Assembly (NCBI GenBank): GCA_030635565.1
Contig: DAOVYP010000125.1
Span: 1-6,854, forward strand
From: Spirochaeta sp.
GTDB taxonomy: Bacteria; Spirochaetota; Spirochaetia; DSM-2461
DNA: 6,854 nucleotides
Reading direction: 5' to 3'
Below are positions 1 through 6,047 of the stretch, piece after piece (the first letter of the stretch is position 1; each line of letters starts with the position of its first letter). The translations under genes were made by a program, and so were the position numbers. The notes below the pieces were generated by a model. That model saw only the letters and a list, made by a program, of their open reading frames with translations, did not search any database and was not told where the DNA came from.

Positions 1-1
1 C

Positions 2-322
2 AAAGGCGGTTCTCCGGGGTATTACCGATCGGTGATTCATTTCTCCGGTGATGACGTCAGATTTACCCTCGATTCGAGGACTCCGGATGCCCTGGCCCTC
101 GCTGTGAGATCAGGCATACCCATCTTCATGGATGACAGCATCTCCGATGAAGACTCCATAAACGTGAGCATGGCCGAAGCCGAAATGCCCTTCGCCGCCC
201 AGCGTTCCAGACTCCAGGACGAGCTCGGACGTCGTGTGGAAGAAGAGGATTATGAACAGGCCGCAATGCTCCGGGACCGGATCCGGCAGATAGAGCAGCG
301 GATGCAGACCGAGAAAGAATGA
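2..322 (+). CDS. Bifunctional nuclease family protein (BFN/DUF151) with C-terminal UVR motif, 5'-truncated by window edge
   Basis: The frame is open from the first bases of the window, so the GTG at 32 is very probably an internal valine and the true start lies upstream; 106 C-terminal residues are visible. The first ~50 residues match the end of the BFN (DUF151) domain: a Gly-Gly near the edge, an Asp-Ser-Arg-Thr-Pro-Asp-Ala-Leu-Ala-Leu-Ala-Val-Arg stretch (family pattern D-x-R-P-S-D-A-I-A-L-A), then Pro-Ile-Phe. An acidic linker follows, then a UVR motif at roughly residues 69-103 (Leu-Gln-Asp-Glu-Leu, then Glu-Glu-Glu-Asp-Tyr-Glu-Gln-Ala-Ala-x-Leu-Arg-Asp), the helical hairpin by which UvrB and UvrC contact each other. 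BFN plus UVR is a known bacterial architecture. Nuclease activity is known for a few family members only, so substrate and role here are open. Nothing links it functionally to the glucan genes downstream. The stop codon lies inside the left flank of a palindrome. Confidence 0.85.
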   Translation, partial: KGGSPGYYRSVIHFSGDDVRFTLDSRTPDALALAVRSGIPIFMDDSISDEDSINVSMAEAEMPFAAQRSRLQDELGRRVEEEDYEQAAMLRDRIRQIEQRMQTEKE

Positions 323-367
323 ATGGTATCATACCCCAGGGCTTGCCGCGGGGGTATTAAACCATTC
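321..367. repeat. Two-part palindrome (dispersed-repeat-like hairpin) at the BFN gene stop
   Basis: Outer arms GAATGGT (321-327) and ACCATTC (361-367) are perfectly complementary, as are inner arms ATACCCC (331-337) and GGGGTAT (351-357). They are separated by a symmetric 3/3-nt internal loop and capped by a 13-nt loop containing GCTTGC. The left arm overlaps the last base of the BFN stop codon. There is no clear T-run after the right arm, so it is a poor intrinsic terminator. The core layout (CCCC, GCTTGC, GGGG flanked by TA-rich ends) resembles palindromes I recall as dispersed in many bacterial genomes; that recollection is unchecked. A smaller palindrome, TACCC-GA-GGGTA, follows at 390-401. 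The structure probably acts as a 3'-end or mRNA-processing element, or is simply a REP-like sequence. Confidence 0.6.
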
Positions 368-425
368 TTTCCCGGCACTCGTTCGGAAATACCCGAGGGT
401 ACTTCTCTCTCTTCGTTTGGGAATG

Positions 426-433
426 AAAAGGAG
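426..433 (+). promoter_or_regulatory. Shine-Dalgarno that sets the malQ start
   Basis: AAAAGGAG ends 6 nt before the GTG at 440. The alternative in-frame ATG at 323 directly abuts the upstream stop codon, has only a weak purine stretch before it, and would add 39 residues translated from the palindromic repeat DNA at 321-401. The GTG is therefore preferred. Confidence 0.8.
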
Positions 434-439
434 TCTCCA

Positions 440-2440
440 GTGCAATTCCCGGGATTCAAACATCCTCTCACCGGAATCGTCGTACCCTTATCGGCAGTAA
501 AGAGCAATAAAAGCGTCGGAATCGGAGAATTTACCGATTTGCCGGCCCTGGGCCGCTGGGCCGTCTCCACCGGTCTCCGGCTGATTCAGATTCTCCCCGT
601 GAACGACACGGGATTCGAACGGTCACCCTACAGTGCCCTGAGCGCCTTCGCCCTCCATCCGGTTTATGCCGGACTGGAAGATTTCCCCGAAACGAAATCC
701 TCCGGCGTTATCGCTGTTGATATCAAAACTCTCAAAGCCGACCTGGAAGCATCTTTGCCTGAAAACAGGAATATCAATTTCGACGCGGTTCTCACGGGTA
801 AAATGCGAATTCTCCGATCCATGTGGGATTTGGCTGCCAAGGCCGATATCAAGGCGTCGGAACGGTGGGAAAAAACAAATTCCTGGGTCAGGAATTATGC
901 CCTGTTCTCATTACTCAAGAAAGAAAACGGCCTGAAATCCTGGCTTGAGTGGGAATCCTGTCGGGATCCGAGTGACAGGGAACTGGCTGAACTCTGGAAA
1001 AAGCGAAAAAAGGAAGCCGCATTCTGGGTGTGGCTTCAATGGCGGCTGGAGTCCCAGTTCAAGGCCGCGGCGGAAGAACTTGCTTCACTGGGTATCGCCC
1101 TCAAAGGCGATATACCCATACTCATCAACGACGACAGTGCCGACGTCTGGGCCGAGCGCTCCAATTTTCACCTGAACTTACGGGCCGGTTCTCCTCCCGA
1201 CGCCGGCTCTCCGGAGGGACAGAACTGGGGTTTTCCCACCTACAACTGGAACTACCAGCGTAATAACGACTTCCGCTGGTGGCACGACAGGCTGGGTCAG
1301 GCCGCCAAATTCTACCATGCCTACCGCATCGATCATGTCCTCGGTTTTTTCCGTATCTGGGCCGTACCCGAAGAAGATATTTCGGCGCTGAACGGTTATT
1401 ACGAACCCTCGGTCCCGGTCAACCGTCACGACTTCGAAGCCCTGGGTTGGGATGATGAACGTATCACATGGCTCTCCCGGGCCCATCTTCCCGGGAATGA
1501 ACTTCGTGAAACCTTCAGGGAAGAAGCACCGAGGGTTCAGGCCATGCTGGAACAGATTGGTCTGGATGACCTCTGGCGCGCCCGCCCCGACGGCCCTGCC
1601 GAAAAAGAGGTAGCGGCTTCCACCCTGAGCGATGAATCCAAAGACCGGCTCATCCGGGTCCTGAGGAACAGAACCCTGCTCAGTATCGGTGAGGATATCT
1701 GGCTGCCCTCCCTGAACTACCGGAATACCCGAGGCTGGAACAGCCTCTCCGACGGCGACCGCGAGGCTCTCGGCGGGCTCTTTCACAGGACCGGGGAAGC
1801 CTCAGAGGCTTTGTGGGAAGAAACCGGCCGGGAATTGCTGGGCATGATGAAGAGGGACGGCGGCATGCTCATCTGTGCCGAAGATCTGGGCTCCATCCCG
1901 CCTTCGGTTCCCGGGGTTCTGGCGGATCTCGGAATTCTCGGACTGAAAGTGACCCGCTGGGCCCGGAAATGGGACGAACCGGGCCTGCCCTACATACCCT
2001 TTAACGAATATCCCGAACTCTCGGTTACCAGCAGTTCGGTGCATGATTCCACCACCCTTCGGGGCTGGCTGGCCCTCGAGGCCCGGGAAGACCGGGAACT
2101 GCGTCGTGCCCTGGAACTGGCGGAGGATGCCGACCTGTCTGGAAGCTCCGGGGTAAAAAAGGTTCTCGAAAGACTGCAGGATTCCGCCTCACTGATAGCC
2201 ACTTATCCGATACAGGATCTACTGGCTCTGGATTCCTTCTGCGTCACCGTCAATCCTGAAGACGAACGTATCAATATTCCCGGTACGGTTCAGGAAAGCA
2301 ACTGGACATGGCGCATGAAGGTCGGCATCGAAGAACTGATGGAACGTCCCGGACTGACCATCGCTATAAAAGCCCTGTGCGGCAGAAGAAAGAGAAGCAC
2401 CATTGTGGTGTCCAGGAATTTCGGCGACATGATAAAATGA
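440..2440 (+). CDS. malQ: 4-alpha-glucanotransferase (GH77 amylomaltase), DPE2-like subtype
   Basis: GH77 enzymes break an alpha-1,4 bond of a glucan and transfer the segment to the 4-OH of another sugar; this works in maltose/maltodextrin and glycogen metabolism in the cytoplasm. The 666-residue product starts at a GTG behind a strong Shine-Dalgarno. Visible landmarks: Gly-x-Gly-Glu-Phe-Thr-Asp near residue 30; Leu-Pro-Val-Asn-Asp at 52-56; Gly-Asp-Ile-Pro at 223-226; Asn-Trp-Gly-Phe-Pro-Thr-Tyr-Asn-Trp at 262-270; nucleophile Asp298 in Arg-Ile-Asp-His-Val-Leu-Gly-Phe-Phe-Arg-Ile-Trp; acid/base Glu481 in Ala-Glu-Asp-Leu-Gly; third acid Asp536 in Val-His-Asp-Ser-Thr-Thr-Leu-Arg. All three catalytic acids are present. 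The 183-residue gap between Asp298 and Glu481 is far longer than in compact amylomaltases (about 47) and, with the Leu-Gly-Phe-Phe-Arg-Ile-Trp wording, matches the insertion of plant DPE2 and Bacteroides-type MalQ. The paired N-terminal CBM20 starch-binding domains usual in those proteins are absent. The C-terminus carries the typical Asn-Ile-Pro-Gly-Thr-Val then Asn-Trp-Thr-Trp-Arg-Met ending. The family is certain; the DPE2-like subtype is a confident inference. Confidence 0.93.
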   Translation: MQFPGFKHPLTGIVVPLSAVKSNKSVGIGEFTDLPALGRWAVSTGLRLIQILPVNDTGFERSPYSALSAFALHPVYAGLEDFPETKSSGVIAVDIKTLKADLEASLPENRNINFDAVLTGKMRILRSMWDLAAKADIKASERWEKTNSWVRNYALFSLLKKENGLKSWLEWESCRDPSDRELAELWKKRKKEAAFWVWLQWRLESQFKAAAEELASLGIALKGDIPILINDDSADVWAERSNFHLNLRAGSPPDAGSPEGQNWGFPTYNWNYQRNNDFRWWHDRLGQAAKFYHAYRIDHVLGFFRIWAVPEEDISALNGYYEPSVPVNRHDFEALGWDDERITWLSRAHLPGNELRETFREEAPRVQAMLEQIGLDDLWRARPDGPAEKEVAASTLSDESKDRLIRVLRNRTLLSIGEDIWLPSLNYRNTRGWNSLSDGDREALGGLFHRTGEASEALWEETGRELLGMMKRDGGMLICAEDLGSIPPSVPGVLADLGILGLKVTRWARKWDEPGLPYIPFNEYPELSVTSSSVHDSTTLRGWLALEAREDRELRRALELAEDADLSGSSGVKKVLERLQDSASLIATYPIQDLLALDSFCVTVNPEDERINIPGTVQESNWTWRMKVGIEELMERPGLTIAIKALCGRRKRSTIVVSRNFGDMIK

Positions 2441-2456
2441 TAATATTGTGGAGTTA

Positions 2457-2554
2457 CCCGGAATCATGGAGACAAGTGCCCCCAAGTTCGTTGGAGCCGA
2501 GCCTCCAGGGCGAGACCCGCTGGAACAAGGGGTACTTGCAGCAATGATTCCGGG
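2457..2554. repeat. 98-nt highly structured intergenic element (nested inverted repeats; possible RNA element or REP/MITE-like repeat)
   Basis: Outer arms CCCGGAATCAT (2457-2467) and ATGATTCCGGG (2544-2554) are perfectly complementary over 11 bp. A symmetric 5/5-nt internal loop follows (GGAGA 2468-2472 against CAGCA 2539-2543). A second stem, CAAGTGCCCC (2473-2482) with GGGGTACTTG (2529-2538), gives 10 pairs with one G-U if read as RNA. Inside, GTTC (2486-2489) can pair with GAAC (2523-2526) to enclose two small hairpins, TGGAG/CTCCA (2492-2496 and 2503-2507) and GGG/CCC (2508-2510 and 2516-2518), so a three-way junction is possible. No T-run follows. It sits between malQ and the GH13 gene, 89 nt before the GH13 start. 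I match it to no known riboswitch or RNA family. A 5'-leader element, a processing site or a dispersed repeat all fit. Confidence 0.65.
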
Positions 2555-2559
2555 CAGTC

Positions 2560-2604
2560 CCGTTCACGATATTCAACAGTTTACAATTGTATGTTCGTGA
2601 ACGG
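2560..2604. promoter_or_regulatory. Inverted repeat with nested palindrome upstream of the GH13 gene; candidate operator or leader hairpin
   Basis: CCGTTCACGA (2560-2569) and TCGTGAACGG (2595-2604) are perfect 10-bp inverted arms. The 25-nt AT-rich interval between them contains a perfect palindrome, TACAATTGTA (2582-2591). The arrangement ends 39 nt before the GH13 start, so it could bind a regulator at a GH13 promoter or form a hairpin in the leader. I see no convincing -35/-10 pair nearby and do not assign a promoter. It is separate from the 2457-2554 structure, with only 5 nt between them. Confidence 0.5.
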
Positions 2605-2631
2605 CTTTACGGGACACTACACTTGTTACAT

Positions 2632-2637
2632 GAGAGG
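2632..2637 (+). promoter_or_regulatory. Shine-Dalgarno for the GH13 gene
   Basis: GAGAGG lies 6 nt before the ATG at 2644. The frame extends upstream to a TTG at 2587, but that start has no purine-rich site at suitable distance and would place the N-terminus inside the inverted repeat. ATG 2644 is preferred. Confidence 0.7.
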
Positions 2638-2643
2638 TATAAC

Positions 2644-5600
2644 ATGATTAAATCCGCTACCGTTCCCTCTATTCCATTAAGCAGGAATGCCCGAAAAAAA
2701 CTGAACCTCTCCGACGAGCGCTTCGATGCCGGAGGATACCTCAAGATCAGAACACGGAAGGAAGCGAGGGAATTATCTGTTCTGTATGCAAATATCGAGC
2801 CGGAGGCCGCCCCCCCGGCCTCGGACCTGTTCGGAGCCGCCTACATCATCACGGCCTGGCGCCTCCTCCTGGACCTCTTTGCCGAGGGTCCGGATCCTTA
2901 TGAGAAAGGGGCTCTTGCCGCCGCCGATATGAGCGCCGTGGATCGGGATGCCGCTTTAATCGATATCATAAAGGGCTTCCCCGACGAAGAACTCTGGCAT
3001 GGCCGCAGTTCCCCAAGGGAGGCCCTGAAGGGTAACAGCGGCCCCTTGAGCGGCCGTGAAACCGTTATCAGGCGATGGACTCTTGTTTCCCTGTCTGCCG
3101 ACGATCCGGCCTTCTCTCTATTTCGGGAACTCTTCATCGATCCGGAATCCGACGGTACATCCGGCGACAACGAAAAAACCACCGCATTATGGAAGAGCAT
3201 CGAAACCTCCGATCCGACGATGGCGCCCCGGGAACCCGAAGAGGCGCCTCCACTGGCCACTTTGAGAAAACCAGTTCAGGCGGCCCCGAATTCGGTGAAA
3301 GATCAGCTGCTCTACATTCTCACCCGCTGGGGTGACCTGCTGGGAGACTGGGCCGCCGGTCTTGTCGGTGCCCTGGACATGATAGAAGAAGAGACACGTC
3401 CCCGATTCGGGGGCCCGGGACCGGTGCAGCGCCCCGGTTTCTCCGATCTGGACGAAACGGCCAGGTTCAGCAGCGATGATGATTGGATGCCCCGTGTGGT
3501 GATGCTGGCAAAGAACGTCCTGGTCTGGATGGCCCAGCTTTCACAGAGCCACGGCCACCCGATACAGACACTGGACGCCATTCCCGACGAAGAACTTGCC
3601 CTCCTTGCTTCCCGGGGCTTCAACGCCCTATGGCTCATCGGGCTATGGGAACGCAGTAATGCCAGCCGGGAAATAAAGCGGCGAATGGGGAACCCCGAAG
3701 CCGCCGCCTCGGCTTACTCCCTGTACGGGTACGATATTGCCGGAGAACTCGGCGGCTGGAGTGCACTGGAAAATTTGAGGGGACGGGCCGAAGCACATGG
3801 AATCCGGCTATCCAGCGACATGGTGCCCAATCACGTCGGACTGGACTCCGACTGGGTGAGGCATTATCCGGAACGGCTCCTGAGTGCCGACTACTGTCCC
3901 TACCCGGCCTACGGTTTCAACTCCGACAATCTGTCGGAAGACGGTTCGGTGGATATCCGGATGGAGGATCATTACTGGGACCACAGCGATGCCGCCGTCG
4001 TCTTTCAGAGAACAGATAACAGCACAGGAGAAACCAGGTACGTTTACCACGGCAACGACGGCACCACAATGCCCTGGAACGATACCGCACAGATTGATTT
4101 TCTGAATCCTGAAGCCCGGGAAGCCGTGATTCAGGACATTCTGCATGTAGCCCGGAATTTCTCCATTATCCGTTTCGACGCCGCAATGGTGCTGGCCCGC
4201 AAGCACATCCGCCGACTCTGGTTCCCCGCCCCGGGCTCCGGAGGCGCCATACCCTCCCGCTCGGAGTTCGCCCTCTCGGACGAAGATTTCATGGCGGCCT
4301 GTCCTGAAGAATTCTGGCGGGAAGTTGTGGACCGGGTCGCCTCGGAAGTACCGGGAACCCTGCTGCTGGCCGAAGCCTTCTGGATGATGGAGGGATACTT
4401 TGTCAGGGTCCTTGGCATGCACCGGGTCTACAACTCGGCATTCATGAATATGCTCCGGGATCAGAAGAACAACGAATACCGGGACATGATCAAGGAAACC
4501 CTGGCATTCGATCCCGGTATACTGCAGCGATTTGTCAACTTCATGAACAATCCCGACGAGGAAACTGCCGTCGAACAGTTCGGCAATGACGACCGGTATT
4601 TCGCCGCGTGTACACTGCTGGCCACACTTCCGGGTCTGCCTATGTTCGGTCACGGTCAGATCGAAGGTCTGTCGGAAAAGTACGGCATGGAATATGTCCG
4701 GGCCTACAGGGACGAACAGCCGGACTCGCTTCTCGTTGCACGGCATGAGCGGGAGATTTTTCCCCTGCTGGCCCGCCGCTCACTCTTCGCCGGGGCTCCC
4801 TCTTTCCGACTCTACGACCTTGTCGGTGATGACGGCATCAATGAGAACGTTTTCGCCTATTCCAATTCCGACGGTTACGGCCGGACGCTGGTAATAGTCA
4901 ACAACAGCTTTGAAAGGGCAACCGGCAGGATTCGCCGGGCGGCACCTGTAAATATCGGGGATATGAAAATCCTGAATGAAAACCTGGGATCGGCTTGGGG
5001 GCTCGGCGATGCAGCCGGTGACAACTGGTTCCTCATGCGCGATCATGTCGGCGGGCTCTGGTATCTCCGTTCCGTGGAGAGCCTCAAAAGCGAGGGTTTA
5101 TCGGTCATGATCGATGGGTTCGGCAGACAGGTCTTCATGGATTTCCGTATCGAGAAAGAAACCCTCGATGGACTCTGGGGAAAACTGGCAGCCGAATTGG
5201 CCGGTACCGGGACTCCGGACCCGGACGCGGCTGTCGCCGAAATTCGCCTCCGCCCCATTCATACGGTACTGGAAGACATCTTTAAGGAAAATCTCATCAC
5301 CCGTCTGGCTGAATCAATCCGCCGGGGCAGACGGCCGGATGCCGGTAATAACTTCTCCGAACAGCTCACGCTCCTGGCAAAGCGACACAGCGAACTGATC
5401 GGATTGCAGGGGTTGTCCGGTTCCACATTTGATGAGACGACTGAGCTTATCAGGAAACGTTTGGCCGGATCTGCCGGACTGTGGCGCTTTTTCGGCGGGG
5501 GGGTCCGCCGGCGGATGAAGCGCCGCTTTACACTCCCGGAATGGGACGAAGCGGTACTTCTTGCGACCTGGAGTCTTCTGGCCTCACTGGCGGCCATGGT

Positions 5601-6015
5601 ATCCGACAGGCCGCCCATTGAAGTCTGGGATTCCTGGGATCTGGAGAAATGGATCAGACAAGGCCGCCTCCCTCCGGGAACCGATGGAATCATACAGCCG
5701 CTCAAGATGACGTTGTCGGCCGGATCATGGATGGAAGGCCTCCCGAAATCCGGTGAAGCCCTTTCCGGTCTGATGTCCGACAGGTTGGTACGGGAAACCT
5801 GCGGAGTTAACGCCTGGGACGGGGTACTCTGGTATAAAATGGAAGGCTGGAATGATACCGTCCGGTCTCTGATCCTCACCGCCGCCGCCGATACGGATTC
5901 CGGCCGGGAGCGACGCAGGAAAGCCCGGGTCCTGAAAGCAATACTGAAGAAATGGCATCGGGCCGACATTGCGGCCGATTACCACGTGGACCGTCTTCTT
6001 GCCGCCGCTCGTTGA
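2644..6015 (+). CDS. Large GH13 alpha-amylase-family glycoside hydrolase, 1123 aa, with extra N- and C-terminal regions
   Basis: The centre is a GH13 (beta/alpha)8 domain, starting near residue 310 (Leu-Trp-Leu-Ile-Gly-Leu-Trp-Glu-Arg-Ser). Region I is Ser-Asp392-Met-Val-Pro-Asn396-His397; region II is Ile-Arg510-Phe-Asp512-Ala-Ala, with Asp512 the expected nucleophile; region III is Leu-Ala-Glu577-Ala-Phe, the expected acid/base; region IV is Asn-Asn-Pro637-Asp638-Glu, with Asp638 the third acid. Pro637 stands where most GH13 enzymes have His. A conserved-looking Gly-His-Gly-Gln-Ile-Glu-Gly block is at 669-675. About 285 N-terminal residues match no domain I recognise and look mostly helical. 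After a beta-rich C-domain (to about 835), some 285 further helical residues follow, with a basic patch at 955-961. At 1123 residues it is about twice a typical alpha-amylase. I recall similar long proteins in several phyla annotated only as alpha-amylase family, so substrate and hydrolase-versus-transferase activity are unassigned. There is no signal peptide, so it is probably cytoplasmic, acting with MalQ on maltodextrin or glycogen. The next gene starts 32 nt later. Confidence 0.88.
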   Translation: MIKSATVPSIPLSRNARKKLNLSDERFDAGGYLKIRTRKEARELSVLYANIEPEAAPPASDLFGAAYIITAWRLLLDLFAEGPDPYEKGALAAADMSAVDRDAALIDIIKGFPDEELWHGRSSPREALKGNSGPLSGRETVIRRWTLVSLSADDPAFSLFRELFIDPESDGTSGDNEKTTALWKSIETSDPTMAPREPEEAPPLATLRKPVQAAPNSVKDQLLYILTRWGDLLGDWAAGLVGALDMIEEETRPRFGGPGPVQRPGFSDLDETARFSSDDDWMPRVVMLAKNVLVWMAQLSQSHGHPIQTLDAIPDEELALLASRGFNALWLIGLWERSNASREIKRRMGNPEAAASAYSLYGYDIAGELGGWSALENLRGRAEAHGIRLSSDMVPNHVGLDSDWVRHYPERLLSADYCPYPAYGFNSDNLSEDGSVDIRMEDHYWDHSDAAVVFQRTDNSTGETRYVYHGNDGTTMPWNDTAQIDFLNPEAREAVIQDILHVARNFSIIRFDAAMVLARKHIRRLWFPAPGSGGAIPSRSEFALSDEDFMAACPEEFWREVVDRVASEVPGTLLLAEAFWMMEGYFVRVLGMHRVYNSAFMNMLRDQKNNEYRDMIKETLAFDPGILQRFVNFMNNPDEETAVEQFGNDDRYFAACTLLATLPGLPMFGHGQIEGLSEKYGMEYVRAYRDEQPDSLLVARHEREIFPLLARRSLFAGAPSFRLYDLVGDDGINENVFAYSNSDGYGRTLVIVNNSFERATGRIRRAAPVNIGDMKILNENLGSAWGLGDAAGDNWFLMRDHVGGLWYLRSVESLKSEGLSVMIDGFGRQVFMDFRIEKETLDGLWGKLAAELAGTGTPDPDAAVAEIRLRPIHTVLEDIFKENLITRLAESIRRGRRPDAGNNFSEQLTLLAKRHSELIGLQGLSGSTFDETTELIRKRLAGSAGLWRFFGGGVRRRMKRRFTLPEWDEAVLLATWSLLASLAAMVSDRPPIEVWDSWDLEKWIRQGRLPPGTDGIIQPLKMTLSAGSWMEGLPKSGEALSGLMSDRLVRETCGVNAWDGVLWYKMEGWNDTVRSLILTAAADTDSGRERRRKARVLKAILKKWHRADIAADYHVDRLLAAAR

Positions 6016-6024
6016 CGGTCCGTC

Positions 6025-6031
6025 GGAGGAG
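6025..6031 (+). promoter_or_regulatory. Strong but distant Shine-Dalgarno for the SDR-like gene
   Basis: GGAGGAG is a near-perfect anti-16S match but ends 16 nt before the ATG at 6048, longer than usual. An in-frame TAG at 6036-6038 rules out an earlier start, and the protein's first beta-strand begins at once after ATG 6048, so a later start is unlikely. Translation may be less efficient than the motif suggests, or may be coupled to the GH13 gene's termination. Confidence 0.55.
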
Positions 6032-6047
6032 AAAGTAGACTACGCCC

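Noticed and set aside
323..439. Extension of malQ to the ATG at 323, giving a 705-residue protein.
   Set aside because: The extra 39 residues are translated from palindromic repeat DNA, the ATG has no good Shine-Dalgarno, and the GTG at 440 has a strong one exactly where GH77 homology begins.
2457..2554. Integron attC site, TPP or other known riboswitch, 6S or SRP RNA, retron msr/msd.
   Set aside because: It lacks the GTTRRRY/RYYYAAC core boxes of attC, the conserved TPP and other riboswitch cores, the SRP apical loop and the long 6S bubble, and no reverse transcriptase or integrase is nearby. A chance GAGACCCG...GAAC resemblance to TPP elements does not hold in the surrounding order.
2466..2600. 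A 44-codon open frame (ATG 2466 to TGA 2598-2600) through the structured gap.
   Set aside because: Its sequence is dictated by the inverted repeats, the nearest GGAG is about 12 nt away, and the composition does not look like a real protein. RNA/DNA structure explains the region better.
2694..2816. Seven-base homopolymers (A-run 2694-2700, C-run 2810-2816) as phase-variation tracts.
   Set aside because: They are short and encode ordinary in-frame residues. Nothing suggests switching in a metabolic enzyme.
3808..4746. A 312-codon open frame on the minus strand inside the GH13 gene, and a 202-codon one at 1178-1786 inside malQ.
   Set aside because: Both lie opposite strongly conserved catalytic regions and have His/Val/Gly-rich shadow-frame composition typical of the antisense of GC-rich genes. 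No domain is recognisable.
2644..6015. Maltooligosyltrehalose synthase (TreY) as the GH13 gene's identity.
   Set aside because: The region wording (Asn-Asn-Pro-Asp-Glu, Gly-His-Gly-Gln-Ile-Glu-Gly) and the long N-terminal extension do not fit TreY, and no treZ-like partner is present in the window.
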